From Populus alba (taxonomy: Eukaryota; Streptophyta; Magnoliopsida; Malpighiales; Salicaceae), in NCBI RefSeq assembly GCF_005239225.2, contig NC_133297.1:15302147-15366146 (forward strand): DNA of 64,000 bases, given 5' to 3'. Below, one piece after another: positions 12,401 to 25,384 of this stretch. The position numbers were made by a program, and so were the translations under genes. The notes under the pieces are model-generated. The model saw nothing but the letters and a program-made list of their open reading frames with translations, made no database searches and was not told the origin of the DNA. How positions within the stretch are numbered: the first letter of the stretch is position 1; the number at the start of each line of letters is the position of its first letter.

Positions 12401-13420
12401 AAATGACCAAGTTCAATCACAAACCAATACAATTAAAAAATATATATATAAGGGTCAAAATAAAAAAATCCAAATATGTTCTTGATTATATATATATATA
12501 TATATAACACTATTGCATTTCACAATATCTTCTCTTTATAGCCTCAGTAATTTCAAGAACATATTTAGTTTTCTTTTTAAATAGTTTTAATATCAAACTA
12601 AAATTTATATGCAAAGATAAATTTTAAAATATAGGGTCTATGAAAAATTAATGAATTAATTAGTATATTTTTTACGAGTCAAGTACTCATCATGTTCGAG
12701 TGTCAACATTGATTGGCTTCTTAGTTCTAAGGCTTTAATCTTTTACGGTCCTTTTGATTTCATATTTTCTTTATTTTTTATGTAAGCCATATAAAAAAAT
12801 TGAATTTTAGTTTTATATCTGATATCTTATATTTTTAAAAAATATATATTTCAGGTATGTCATTTCATCCAATTCCAAAATCAACTTATTTTTTTCATTA
12901 ATTTTGATTTTAACATACAAAAAGAAATGTATTGTCTCAATTCTAAAATCATTAACTTGATTTCCTTTCTATTGAATTCAATTTCAAAATAGAAGGAAAA
13001 AATAGATAAAAAAAAAGAAAGAAATCTACTAGAAACTTTATTTATCAATGTTAGCTTTTCTTATTAACTTTTAATTTATGCAATAAATATTTAGTTAAAA
13101 AAATAGCAAGCATGCTTAAAGGTTTCACTAATAATACAAAACTAGATGTGGATCTATACCACATTATTGTTTTTTTTTTTTTAAATAATATTTAAATGCT
13201 GCAAACATGTGAAAAAAAATATATACGATTTAGATTATAGACTTGATCGAGTCAAATAAATTGATTCTTTTTAATCACATGAAAAACATTTGGCAACTAG
13301 AATAAACGAATCAAGATTTTAAAAAGAGTAATCAAGATAATTTGAGAAAAAAACATTTTTCCATAAAGAAAAAAATATAGTTTGATTTTTAGTCAAATAA
13401 ATATGGAAGGATAAAATTGG
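9480..13420. other. AT-rich intergenic sequence
   Basis: I see no supported gene. It holds homopolymer tracts (poly-G near 10183, poly-A near 11337), a pyrimidine-rich stretch at 11100-11300 and a short TA run near 12486. Open frames at 10492-10719 and 11165-11389 lack recognisable domains. Confidence 0.5.
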
Positions 13421-13429
13421 ATAAAAAAA

Positions 13430-14400
13430 AAAAAACTTGTCGTAGTCAATTCGAGTTAGCATGATAAACATGCAACTTGGGTAATAAGAAGTAAGCCAGC
13501 TCGGGTTAACCTGTCAATCTCGTAACTCAGGTTATAAGATTTAGATAACCTAACTAAAAAATAAAATAAAAACCACAAAAATCATTTTAAAAAAATCAAT
13601 GTTAAATGATGAAATAAAAAAAATAAGTAAAAAAAACATCAACTCGTGTTAACTATTTAAACCCTTAACTTGAGTTATTAGATTGAAAACATCATACATG
13701 GAAAAACCTCAAAGTTCAATCCTTATCTAATCAAGTTTTAAAAGATGAAATTGGGGGGGGGGGGGGGGAATCAAATTATACAAAAAAAAAAAAACAGCAA
13801 CTAAAAGAATAAAGATAAAAATTGAAATAAAAAAAAATAAATTAGAGGAAAACATTGAAAAGAAAAATCACTTTAATAAAAGCAAAAAAAATTAAAAGAA
13901 TGAGAACCAAATTGAAAAAAATAATATACCATAAATCTAGATTGAAAGATGAAATTGAAAACAAATAAAAATTATATTAAAGATTCAAGAAAAGATATTA
14001 AAAATCAAAAGAATAAGGACCAAATTGAATAAAAAAATATACATCACAAATCAAGATTGAAGGATGAATTTGAAAACAAATAAAAGTTGTATAAAAGTTT
14101 CAAGAAAAAATATTAGAAAAAAAAATAAAGACTAAATTGAAAAAAATATGCACCATAAATTAGAATTGAAGAATAAATTTGAAAATAAATAAAACTTTTA
14201 TAAAAATACCAAGAATAAAAATTAAAAATCAAAAGAATAAAGACCAAGGTTAAAATATCAATAAGTAGGACATCAACTTTAAAATTTTAAATGCCCAACG
14301 TGTTTTTCAAGAGAATAAGAGATAGAAAAGAGGGAAAAAACCCCATCCGCGACAATCCACCCCTTACCAGCGCCACGCATCATCCCACCAAGAAAAAGAT
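13430..14400. repeat. Dispersed A-rich tandem-unit repeat, second copy
   Basis: Same order of parts as at 2.9-3.8 kb: a CTCGGGTTAACCTGTCAATC / ACTCAGGTTATAAGATT block (about 13499-13545), several degenerate units with GATGAAATTGAAAACAAAT and AAGAATAAGGACCAAATTGAA, then a purine-rich stretch and a GC-richer end (about 14340-14390). A run of about 17 G interrupts it at about 13754. Confidence 0.55.
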
Positions 14401-14828
14401 GTTGTGAAAATTTATTTGACATGATGAAAGAATGCTTTTAATCATCGAAAAGAGTTACACACACCACCAAAAGATTGTGAATGTTTCTACACATTGGATA
14501 TTTTAACCATTTTTCTTAATAATATTTTATGTTTATTAAATAAATACATTACCCTCGACCAATTAAAAAATAACAAATTAACAAAAAAATCCCCTAAACA
14601 CAATCGTTAAAAAAATTGATTAAAAAAATAATTAAATCATTTTATTATGCGTTTATTTATAAGTGAAAAGAATTAAAAACTTTCACATACTAGAATTAAA
14701 AAATTTACTATGCATCTAAAGAATATTATGTCTTTTATCAATACTGAAAGGCCACGTTAAAAGATAAAAATATCCTTTACACCAAAACTTTTTTGTTTTT
14801 TTGAGAAAGACAAGAAGACTATAATTAT

Positions 14829-15274
14829 GGCCATGTTTGTTTTCCGGAAAGTAGTTTTCGGGAAATCATTTTCCAAATTTTCCTGTGTTTGTTTGTCATT
14901 AGAAAAGTTGGTCAACGGAAAACACTTTCTGGTCAACAGTAAACACTTTCTTGTTAACGAAAAACAATTTCCAGTCAATTTCAGTCAAAGAAAAATTTAA
15001 CTTGGTTTTCAAGAAAGTGTTTTTTCTTTAGCTGTGTTTGTTTTCCGGAAAGTGGTTTCCGGGAAATCACTTTCCAAACTTTTTTGTGTTTGTTTGCCAG
15101 TAGGGAAATTGGTCAATGGAAAACACTTTCCAGTAAAAGAAAAATTTGGCTTGGTTTTCAGGAAAGTGTTTTCCTGAAAAATTTAGGAGGAAAACACTTT
15201 CTGGAAGTTGTGAAAAATTTAGAAATGTCATTATTTGCTGATTATATCAAATTTGATACTCAAACTTTCGATTG

Positions 15275-15312
<38 letters not shown>

Positions 15313-15849
15313 TTTTTGAATATTTATTTTTCAATTTCATCTCTTAAAATTTTATTTTTATATTAATTTTGGTTCTTATTTTTATAATTGCTATTTGCTT
15401 TTTCCTTATCATATTTTTATTGAAATTTTTTATCTATCAAATTTGGTCCTCATTCTTTTGATTTTTACTTATTTTATTTGAAATAATTTATGAAATGTTG
15501 ATTATTATTATTTTAATTTCTTCATCTTTCATTTTTTTTAATTTTTTAGATTTGATCTCTATTATTTTGATTATTATTTATTTTATTTGAGATAATTTAT
15601 GAAATTATATTTTTTTTTCAATTTCATTCTCATTCAACTTTTTAATTTGTAAGATTTGTTCCTCATTATTTTAATAAACTTGAGAAAAATAAAATATTAA
15701 TAGGTTATTTTCCAGCTCATTTTCCATGACATAACAAAACACTGGAAAGTGTTTTCCAACTCATTTTCCATTACACTACCAAACATAAAAAAATACTTTC
15801 TCGGAATTCACTTTCTAAAAAAACTACTTTTCAGCAAACAAACGGTGCC
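14829..15849. mobile_element. MITE-like element with GGCCATGTTTGTTTTC-type inverted ends
   Basis: The left end reads GGCCATGTTTGTTTTCCGGA. The reverse complement of the right end reads GGCACCGTTTGTTTGCTGAA, so the termini are imperfect inverted repeats about 1 kb apart. Both subterminal regions repeat GGAAAGTG / CACTTTCC motifs in opposite orientation. The left subterminal block is duplicated with a period of about 201 bp (14834 and 15035). The AT-rich middle contains a TA microsatellite. No transposase is encoded and no clean target duplication is visible, so the superfamily is not assigned. Confidence 0.6.
15276..15305. repeat. (TA)n microsatellite
   Basis: About 15 TA units, followed by a T run, inside the MITE-like element. 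Confidence 0.85.
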
Positions 15850-16365
15850 TGTACTCCAACAGTGAAATGCAATAAATTTGCTTTTCATTTTAGTTTTTAT
15901 TCCTCTCAATTTCTATCTCAAGAAGGTAATAAAAAAAAAAAAACAAAAAAATTAGACAATTTTATTTGAAGAAAAATTGAAAGCCCAAAAAAAAAAAAAT
16001 CAAACCAAAATATAAGGAGTCCCACAATCCTGCTCACCCCTGCTTGAAACTAAAAAGGCTTGTCAAACAGTCGTCGTCCCCTATCTCCGCCATGCTTATC
16101 AGAATTTAGCCATCTACAGTTAATGTTATAACTCTGACAAATCATTTACATTTCAAGCTAGCCATAACCAGACCCAAATCATAAAAATTATGAACCAGAT
16201 CCATTTAATTGCTTGTAATTAAACACAAAATCTATCCAAAAAGAAGAAGAAGAGAAAAGTTAACCTGGAGGAAGAAGATGATTGGGTGCTCACGATCAAG
16301 GGAACAAAAAACCTCGATCATTTCTCCTTTTAGATTAATTTATGCCAAAACACAATTACGTGTGA

Positions 16366-16369
<4 letters not shown>

Positions 16370-16403
<34 letters not shown>
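16370..16403. repeat. (CT)n microsatellite
   Basis: Seventeen CT units. The open frames crossing it are artefacts of the repeat. Confidence 0.9.
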
Positions 16404-16405
<2 letters not shown>

Positions 16406-17280
16406 AATTATCATCATCCCAGCTAGTGGCAGGCTGGAGGCCAGCCGTGTTTTCCACTAACCTAGCTATCCTAGCCACAGGAGGATCAATCCAGATGTCG
16501 AAAACATCCACCTTACATCTTTACAATCGAAGAGACCGCGACAACCTAACCTTAAATCGGCCAAACTATAAAGCTGCATCAGCACATGACCTAGCTAGCT
16601 GGGATGTAATTGCCAAGAGGCAAACTCCGATGAAACAACCGGAAAATAGCATTTATCCAGCTAGCTAGTGGAGAGACCAGGGTTCCTTTCGTGGGGAGCA
16701 CCAGCAAGGAACATGCCAGCAATTTGATAAATACAAAATACGACACAAACATTCCACCATCCAAATCTTAGTTCAAGGGCTGGCTCCCTGTGTCACACGT
16801 ACAGAACTACAGTGCTCCGGTCGTCTTGCCCGTCATGTCTGGTGGATTTTAAGGTCCAACACAGAAGACAACATTGTGTATCGAAGTAAAATATGTCATA
16901 TATATGATTTATAACATTTGCATGGACTTAACATTTATAATATATATAGTTGGTGAAACTATATATGAAATTACAAATGTATTTATCAGACGTCACGCGC
17001 GCAGTGAAACTCTTTTTTATTGAGAATATTCGCCCACAAAGTCGTGTTGGAAACCATACAATATAAGAATATTAATTGAAAAAATCAATATCGTTTTTCT
17101 TATGTGAGGGTAAAAAAAAAAAGGGTTGACTCTAGTCATTTCAATCAATAAAAAGGATATATTCTCGACAAAAAGAAAAGAAAAGAGATGTATATATCCT
17201 GTGGATATGATAATTAGATTTACCATTAAATTGCCATTTGAAATAACATGAGATTGAATAACGCTGATTGTTTAAATAGT
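16404..17280. other. Less AT-rich intergenic sequence, no gene recognised
   Basis: About 16420-16850 has more balanced composition than its surroundings, but its open frames (for example 16426-16668) have no recognisable domain. Confidence 0.4.
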
Positions 17281-17284
17281 AATT

Positions 17285-17560
17285 TCAACGTTTTTGTGGT
17301 TAAGTGAATTTTTTTTTTTTTTCGGATTATTGAGAAAAAGACTTTCAATTATATTGTGACGATTTGTTTTTACATTTTAAAAATATTTGTGAAAAAATTG
17401 ATTTTTTTTTTAAATTAATATATTTTTTATGTTTATAGATTATTTTGATGCGTTAATATCAAAAATAAATTTTAAAAAACAAAATAATATTATTTTAATA
17501 TATTTTTAAATAATAAATTTTTAAAAAAAACAACATAACCACAACCAAAATAAGAGAGAG
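17285..17560. repeat. AT-rich MITE-like family C, copy
   Basis: It contains the family core TTTTGATGCGTTAATATCAA followed by AATAAATTTTAAAAAAC and a terminal ACAACATAACCACAACC. Related cores occur at about 18259, 60018, 60956 and, inverted, 62010. Confidence 0.5.
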
Positions 17561-18165
17561 AGGGGGTGCAATCAGTAAAAATTTAATTGTTCCAAATTCA
17601 TTAATATCTAACCTTCTTCTGTATTAGGTCCCCAATCTAGATTCTTAACCAATTAGATCTCCAAACATTCAAGAATTCTCAATCGAATGCTCTCACAGGT
17701 GAATCTGGCCGAGCCTTTTCTCAACTAGGTCCTCATGTGGAACATATTTGTGGATGGAAGGATCAAACTGACGATTCAGAGGTACATTGAGAAGCTAAGG
17801 ATTCAGAGGTACATTGAGAAGCTAATTAGTTAAAAAAAAAAATAATAAAAAAAAAAGACTCAATTGAGAAAAGGGTTATTGGTTGGGATGCGCCGAAACA
17901 CCATTCAATAAAAAAATTAATTTTTTTTATTAAATTATCTTTTTATATTATTAGATTGTTCTGATATACAGATCTTAAGGAATAGATTTTAAAAAATATA
18001 AAAATTATTTTAATATATTTTAAAATAAAAACTATTTTAAAAATAATCTCTATTATAATACTAACAACTGTTCAACTAATGTTGTGTGATGCTCAAGCAT
18101 TGACAAGACAATAAAAACAATCAAAATTAGGTAATGATCTATCCTACCAAAAAAAAAAGGTTTAA

Positions 18166-18376
18166 AGACGGTTTGGTAATAAATTTGAACATGCGTTTAT
18201 TGAAATTTTGAATTTTTTTTTTTGTTAAAATTGAGTTTGGTTTGTACTTTTTGAATCGTTTTGATGTGCTGATATTAAAAATAATTTTTAAAAAATAAAA
18301 AAAATCATTAACATTTATTTCAACACGAAAAACTATTTGAAAAACAACTGCTACCACACTGCCAAACACACTCTTA
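18166..18376. repeat. AT-rich MITE-like family C, copy with visible inverted ends
   Basis: It begins GGTTTGGTA and ends TACCACACTGCCAAAC, so the ends are inverted. The core TTTTGATGTGCTGATATTAA is shared with the copies at 17.3, 60.0 and 60.9 kb. It is non-coding. Confidence 0.6.
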
Positions 18377-18857
18377 CTCTTAGAACCTCTAATATTTTTG
18401 ACCTGGAGGAGGTAAGAAAAAAAGGGGGATATTCACACAAAGTGTTGATTGAATACATCAACAGATCACAGCCATAGATCAAAATTCTAAGTTGATGACA
18501 TATGAAAAAGTCAGAAGAATCTATGGTTGAAGTGTAATATGGGCCCACAGGAACAATGGAGCTGAGATCCCATGCATGCATGTGGACGCACAAAGTTGTG
18601 TACTTACAAATCCATCTCCATTAAGTATATATGATGGGTAGGAAGAAGAAGCAATGAAGCATTCCATCTCTTTCCCTTTTATCAGATCAGGGGAAAAAAA
18701 TACACGAACTTCTCTCAGTTTCCATTTTTTCCTTTCACTGCAAAGGAAAAGTAGTAAATAAAACCAGAAAAATTCAAAATTTGTTTTATAAAAAATATAT
18801 AAAAACAGAAAAAGAAAATAAAAGAAAATCAGCTCCTTCCATTTTTGAGCCTCTCCC

Positions 18858-18864
18858 TATATAT
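18858..18864 (+). promoter_or_regulatory. Probable TATA box of the RNP gene
   Basis: TATATAT lies in CTCCCTATATATTCC, followed about 30 bp later by a CT-rich start region. This places transcription start near 18890 and gives a 5' leader of roughly 800 nt, probably containing an intron that ends at TTGTATTGTAG (19683). Confidence 0.5.
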
Positions 18865-19071
18865 TCCTCACACCAGACTCCACAAAACTTTCTCTCACTC
18901 TCTTTCTCTCTCCAAAACAAAACAACCCTTTTCTCTCACTAGAATTTATGTTTGTATAAATAAATTTGCAATTTTGTTTGGTGACTGAATTTGCATTAGC
19001 TGATCAAAAAATTGAAACACAAATTAAAAGAACTAGAAGACGAAGAAGAAGAGGGCATATTGTAGAGGAGG

Positions 19072-19122
19072 ATGAACATGCCCTCTATTTATATTCTCAT
19101 TATGCCTCCTCTCAGATCTTAA
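19072..19122 (+). other. Upstream ORF in the 5' leader of the RNP gene
   Basis: A 16-codon frame, MNMPSIYILIMPPLRS then TAA, lies inside the inferred 5' leader. It starts between two inverted pairs: GAGGGCAT (19051-19058) with ATGCCCTC (19078-19085), and AGGAGG (19066-19071) with CCTCCT (19105-19110). It could tune translation of the main ORF. Whether it stays in the mature mRNA depends on where the leader intron begins. Confidence 0.4.
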
Positions 19123-19702
19123 ATTATCAATTTTGATGAGATTTACCATCTGGGTTTTTCTTTAATCAGTGGGTTCTGTAAGATTTTTGAGTTTCTTGAT
19201 TCGGATCTTTGTAAATTTTGGACCTTTATTGAATTCCAGGATTGAATTTCTGTTTCTGGTTTTTTTTTTTCCAGGTTTGATTGATTCTAGATTGTTGGTT
19301 GGCTGATTGATCGTAGAAGGATCTGTTAAGTTTTTGACTTTTGTGTCAAACGAAAACATAGGAGTTTTGTTGTGTGTTTTTTCTTAATTGTCCGAATAAA
19401 GGTATTGCCTAAATTTGAATTGCATTCTTATTAGATATAATGATAACTTTGATTCATTGTCTGTTTAGTGTTAACTGTCCTTGTTGGTTTTGATTTGCTA
19501 TTGAATTGTATGTAACTATGTTGTTGTTGATTGGATCCAGTGTAAAATACGTCTACTGAATTGAAGCAGGTGCTTGATTGTCTAAAAAGGTTTGCCTTTT
19601 TGTACTGATTTTATTAGTAGTGTGATTTGCATTTGTGAAGTTTTGGGCTTCATATTCACGAAGAAAAATATTTTGTATTGTAGAGATTAAAGAGGAAAAA
19701 AA

Positions 19703-22700
19703 ATGCAATCTGATAGTGGCAAGCTGTTCATTGGGGGAATTTCATGGGACACCGATGAAGAACGGCTCAAGGGCTATTTTCGATCTTTTGGGGAGGTGGT
19801 GGAGGCTGTGATAATGAAGGATCGCACCACAGGGCGTGCCCGTGGATTTGGTTTTGTTGTTTTTGCTGACCCAGCTGTTGCAGAGAGAGTCATTAAGGAA
19901 AAACACAGCATTGATGGCAGAATGGTAAGCTTTGTTAACCTTAAAAGTGACTCTCCAGATTTGTGTGTAATGTAATAATGCTGTTCATAACTTTTACTAT
20001 ATACTGCACCGTACAAAGTGGAGAATTCATTTCTGTATCAGAGTGATGAGTCCAATTTTCTAATTCTTCTTCTGTAGTAAGATATCAAACTCAGCCAAGT
20101 GAAAATGCTTGCCTTCTCTCAGTTTATTATTATTATTATTATTATAGATTTGCTAATCTTCCAAATTTGTGATTTTAATGTACTGAAGTTAAGTCTCAAG
20201 TGTTGACAGATTCCCACTGTCTGTGCTTGTTCTTCTAATTGATGTGTTCATCCTCAGGTTGAGGCAAAAAAGGCTGTTCCTAGGGATGACCAGAATATTC
20301 TGAATAGAAACAGTGGTGGTAGCATCCACAGTTCTCCCGGTCCAGGGCGTACAAAAAAGATTTTCGTAGGAGGCTTAGCATCCACAGTCACAGAAAATGA
20401 TTTTAAGAATTATTTTGACCAGTTTGGGACCATCATAGATGTTGTGGTGATGTATGATCATAACACACAGAGGCCAAGGGGATTTGGGTTCATCACTTTT
20501 GATTCTGAGGAGGCAGTGGACAAAGTTTTGATGAGGACTTTTCATGAACTGAATGGAAAAATGGTTGAGGTCAAGAGAGCTGTTCCCAAAGAGTTATCAC
20601 CCGGTCCTAGTCGCAGCCCACTTGGTGGATATAATTATGGTCTAAATAGGGTTAATAGCTTCCTTAATGGCTACACTCAGGGATATACTCCAGGTACAGT
20701 TGGGGGCTATGGACTTAGGATGGATGGCAGATTCAGTTCAGTTGCTGGTGTCCGAAGTGGTTTCCCTCCATTCGGTTCTGGTTATGGAATGGGTATGAAT
20801 TTTGAGCCAGCATTGAGCCCTAGTTACGGGGGCAATGCAAATTTTAATAGCAATCTCAGCTATGGGCGGGGAATGAATCCTTACTATATTGGTAATACTA
20901 ATAGCCTTGCTAGACCTATAGGATATGATGGAGGTAATGGAGGAAATGGAGGAAATACTTCATTTTTCAGCTCGGCAACAAGAAACTTGTGGGGAAATGG
21001 GGGGCTAAATCATAACTCCAACTCTACAAGTTCAAATGCATACATGGGATCTGGAACTGGAAGCCTTGGAGGAAGCACCTTTGGCAACAGTGGGGCTAAT
21101 TGGAGTTCTTCATCACTTCCAGTTCAAGGTGGAGGAAATAATGTTTCTAATAGCAATCTGAGTTTTGGGTATGGAAGTGGTGAAAATAGTTTTGGTTTGG
21201 GCATAGGTAGTTATGCAAGAAACAGTGGGAACAATGTGGGCGCAACAATATCACATGCTGCATCAAATGGTAGTTTTGATGGAGCATTTGCTGACCTTTA
21301 TGGTGGTAGTTCAGATTATGGGGACCCCACTTGGCAGTCATCAAATTCTGAGCGAGATGGATCTGTTTCCTTTGGTTATGGTCTTGGCAATGCCACTTCT
21401 GATGTTCCAGTCAAAACTTCCCCTGGTTATGTTGGTGGTGGTTATAGTGTTAATAAGAGACAGTCAAATAGAGGTAAGAGCTTCTAGTCTAGTGCATTAA
21501 TTCAATTGCTTGTTCTGGTTCTTTAAAAGTTCTTTCTTAATATTACTTTAATAAATAATTTACATACTGAATAATTAAGGTTGCTCCTAATGTTCTGAAA
21601 GACAAGTATGCTCGAGTCTTTATAACCAGCAGTAGCATAAGCAATTAGTCTCCATTTTCTTTTTTTCTATGTCATTTCTCTATGTCTGTGTGCATATGTA
21701 CAGATGGGAAATAATTACAAATGGTTTGCCCAGAACATTTATGATATTTGAAACATGAAGAAATCAATTTGAAACAGGGATCTGTCTTAGCATGTCTTGT
21801 TTTGTTCGTAATACTTTGGATTCCTCATCTTGCACTTACTGGATGTGGCGTCTCCCTGCAACAGTCAGTTGATATTTGATTTCTATCACTGAAAGTGTTA
21901 CTTTAACCCTAACCATTTGACTGCCATATTATTTGTTGTTTATTACATTATGACAGAGGAGTATTGTTCAATTGTCTAGTTTCATAGGAATATTGGTGTT
22001 TAGTTTCAAACGTATGAATCAATTGTGCAATAGATAAGATACAGCAAACCAATTAGCAGAAATTTGCTTGACCTCATGGTCAGTGCAATAGTTGACTGAG
22101 ATAAATTAATAATACAATGTGATGTGAGGAACATGATCTTGTACCACCCCTATGCACGTCTCAAATTCTTTTTTTTCTGCTATAGATGGTTCATTAGGAA
22201 CCACAGGCTAATCCCAATGTTGGCATGGACACTCCCTCGCCATCATGCAGAACATGAAGTGTTAATAATGCTGAGAGTTCAATATCATTGTTTTCTATTT
22301 TCATGAATTAACATTTTTGGTTTGAGGTTCAGAGGAGCAATCTAAACTTATCGTCACTATTTTCATAGAAAAAAGTGAAAAAAGATGTTCTCTGTGCATA
22401 TATTGATTGGAAAACGAGCCTAGGAAAGCTTAGATTGTGTTTATTTTCAGAAAATAGTTTCTTAGTTTCCATCTCTAGTGTTTTTTTTTTAATTCTAAGA
22501 TGATCTCTCCTTAAAAAATCAAGGAATTGCTATTAAATTGCTCATTATTTCTGGTGCATTTATTCATATTTATTGCTAGTCTGCCTAATTCCCATTGTTG
22601 AGATGTAGACAGTTGATGTTTTCCTGGCTAGATTTTGCTCTTTTCTGTAGTATCTTTGTTATATTCATTTATGTTAATGTCCCCTTGTCAAGAGATGTTT

Positions 22701-24586
22701 CTCGACTAATAATGCACAAATGATGAGCACAAAACACTTTTCTGCCTCTCCACTTCCTTGTCTTTGTGGTTAATTTTAACATGTAAAACCATGAATTTTA
22801 GGTTCCACTATTTTTGTGCACTATCACACACTGTTTTTCCTCCATTCCATTGTAAAAACTCACCATTCTGTTTTGGAGCGCCTGCAAATTTTTGTCAGTA
22901 AACAGAATACAGATGGCATAGTTATTCTTCTTCCTATAATGTACTCTTTCATGACGTTAGTTTCATGCTGGACAGGACATCAGTTTCAAATGTGCACATT
23001 CTAGTTTCTATGAGAAAGAGGGAGTAATGCACTTGGCATATCCTAGTATTTCTTAGCATTTTGCAGTGATCTGTTTTGGTGGAATTTTTCAACGATCCTT
23101 GTATTGTCAAATTTAAAAGCAGGATTATACTTTGGAAGTTAGTTTATAACCAATGTCAAAAATAAAAGGGAAGCTTGTTGTTGGTCTCTAGCATAGGTTT
23201 ATCATGATTGGATGTTCATTCACATCTCCACTATGACTGTGTGATGAAGTGAGAACTCACTTGATTTATCATGTGCTTTCTTACCATGTTTTCCTTTGTG
23301 TCTGAATAAAAGCATATTGTTGCATGAATCTTCTTGTATGCTATGTTGACTTGAAACATACCATAATGAGATCTTCTGTCTAATTGGACCTTTCTATATG
23401 GATTTCCTATATGGATTTTGGCTTAGACAGTGAGTGAGTGAGCGAGAGAATAGTGTGTCAATTGGTTCCCCTTTTGACTCAATTGTTTCATGAACTCAAG
23501 TGTATTCATCTGTGGATCTGATCTGGTCAACATTTTGACCAGTCAGGTTTTGAATGAGGATTTTAAATTAGAAGTTCAACCACCAGCCATGCAAGTAAAG
23601 ACTGAGATAGAATGGAATAGGAGCATGCTCTCATAACATGCTCCCACAACACATTTGGTGAATGAGAAATGGGTGCATCAAATGTGTGCAAGAAATGATG
23701 ACAGATTAATGTGTTGCATTTTGCCTGCTGCGTTTGCAAGTTTAGTCATCATTAGGTCCTTCTGGAGGCTTCCTATGATAGTTTCTCAAATTAAGTGGAT
23801 GAAAAAAATAATTGTAAGAGATTGAAATGTGTAAATAGAATATCCTTTGGTTCTGAGTGCATGGCATTGGTTGATTGATTGGAGTTTACATGCTTCTTGG
23901 TAAGATGTAAAAAAAGACAAGGAAGATTATGACATTGGGATTGATGGGCTTGGGAAGTCCTGCAATCAGGGGCTTATAAGAAAATTGAATAACAAAGACA
24001 AATAGAAGTTGGTAATGTGTTGAAGAATGAACTGTTCAGTTAAGCAAGGTTTTTTTTTTTTTTTTTCTTTTCTAAATGGTAATTCCTGGATTATAAGCTG
24101 ACTAATCTTGAAGTTGCATTACTTCGTCTTGTATTTGTGAGTGATCAGTTGCAAAGGTTGCACATTCCACTCACAGAAATACAGTTTTGCATTTATCCAT
24201 TACTTTGGATCATCTCTCTTTACCATTGACTCGCAAATATCTAATAAATATGTTGTTGTAGATCTTATTTTATTGATTGAACTGCTGAAGTTGTACTGTA
24301 CCATCCATTTTAGCTAAGAAACTGAGTGTGGTCTAAGTGTTTGTACTATTAGCATGTACAATGCAAAGTTCTTTGATTTCCTTCACTGGTATCTATGCTG
24401 ATGACAATGGTTTCTTGTGTAATTTAATTTTCCCCCTGCGATTTTTGAATTGAAAATTGTATGAACAATGCATAGCGATTTAATTTGTGGTACATGAGAT
24501 ATATTTTGATGAATTGATTTTATGGTGCTTCAACCTTTTGATTTTGATGGATAATCTTCAAATTTGTTTCAGGAATTGCTACCTAG
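19703..24586 (+). CDS. RNP1: Heterogeneous nuclear ribonucleoprotein 1-like RNA-binding protein (two RRMs, Gly-rich tail)
   Basis: Three coding exons: 19703-19924, 20258-21473 and 24573-24586, giving 483 residues. RRM1 (about 7-80) has RNP2 LFIGGI at 8-13 and RNP1 RGFGFVVF at 47-54. RRM2 (about 108-182) has RNP2 IFVGGL at 109-114 and RNP1 RGFGFITF at 148-155. The rest is a Gly/Asn/Ser-rich low-complexity tail with a conserved end RQSNRGIAT. The fold is that of plant hnRNP A/B-like (Musashi-like) proteins, which bind nuclear or cytoplasmic pre-mRNA and mRNA. The junctions AATG|GTAAGC and TCAG|GTTGAG split RRM1 in phase 0. The last intron (21474-24572) is 3.1 kb: G|GTAAGA joins TTTCAG|GAATTGCTACCTAG to give ...NRGIAT-stop, as in homologues. 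Without that splice the protein would end NRGKSF at 21487. The start is the first ATG, preceded by AGGAAAAAAA, and gives a complete RRM1. Confidence 0.92.
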
Positions 24587-24599
24587 CTGGATCATTTCT

Positions 24600-25380
24600 G
24601 TTATCACGAAATATTAGGTGGAGGTATTCTGGTGACCAGGTGAATTGTGAATTTCGCACATCCTCTCATTAGTATATTTCAGTTAAAACAAATTGGTTAT
24701 CTAGAGCTAACTGGAGTGCCTGCTCTGAAGAATTAAATTTAGGGATAGAAGTTATAAGGGATTTTGTGTCAAGGATCGAGTTTTGAGTTACATTTTAGGT
24801 TTTTCTTTTCTTGTTCTTTGATTGAGATGTAAAATCAGCTTGCGGGATATAGTCAAACTGCATCAAAGCATCTCTGGTGAGGCTGGCGATACAAAAAGAT
24901 TTAGACTTCTTTTTTTTTTTTTCTTCTTACTCCCTAGTTTTTCATGCCCTGTAATTTCTGGCTAAGTTGTGGATTTTTCAGCCATGTCTTGTTCTTCCCA
25001 CTTCCCATTGATTGGGATCGTTTTTCAGCAGATTGTACCCCAGATTCTTGTTGATTTTACTAGTGTGAAACGTTTAAGGGATACCCATCTAGGGTCCCCA
25101 TGAATAAGTTGCCACATATTATGATTCTTTTTTCATGGCTTTATTCTATATGCAAAGAGTTGAAACTCGGTATTTGAAATGAACCCTTTTTAACTCGTAA
25201 ATTGTCACATATGCTGACCAAGTAATGTTGATGACTGGATATCTAGTGTTTATCTCCTTGTTTTGGTAAGTTTCCCATCAAGCGGATGCAGTAGTGCATT
25301 CAGTGTGCTAAGCAACGGGACCCTCAGGATTTCTTAACAGCACATAGCATCATACCTACTAAGATAACAATTCTGGTCAT
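24600..25380. other. Probable 3' UTR and downstream sequence of the RNP gene
   Basis: No coding sequence is recognised. The T-rich, moderately AT-rich sequence after the stop at 24586 fits an untranslated region; the poly(A) site was not located. Confidence 0.4.
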
Positions 25381-25384
25381 CAGC

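Noticed and set aside
16790..16815. CTGGCTCCCTGT, a 12-nt match to the core of miR160
   Set aside because: The flanking bases do not match miR160 and no convincing miRNA/miRNA* hairpin forms with nearby sequence; a partial pairing with GTGGGGAGCACCAGC near 16697 is too broken.
21147..21500. ORFs on both strands over the glycine-rich tail of the RNP gene
   Set aside because: Shadow frames of the repetitive Gly/Asn/Ser coding sequence.
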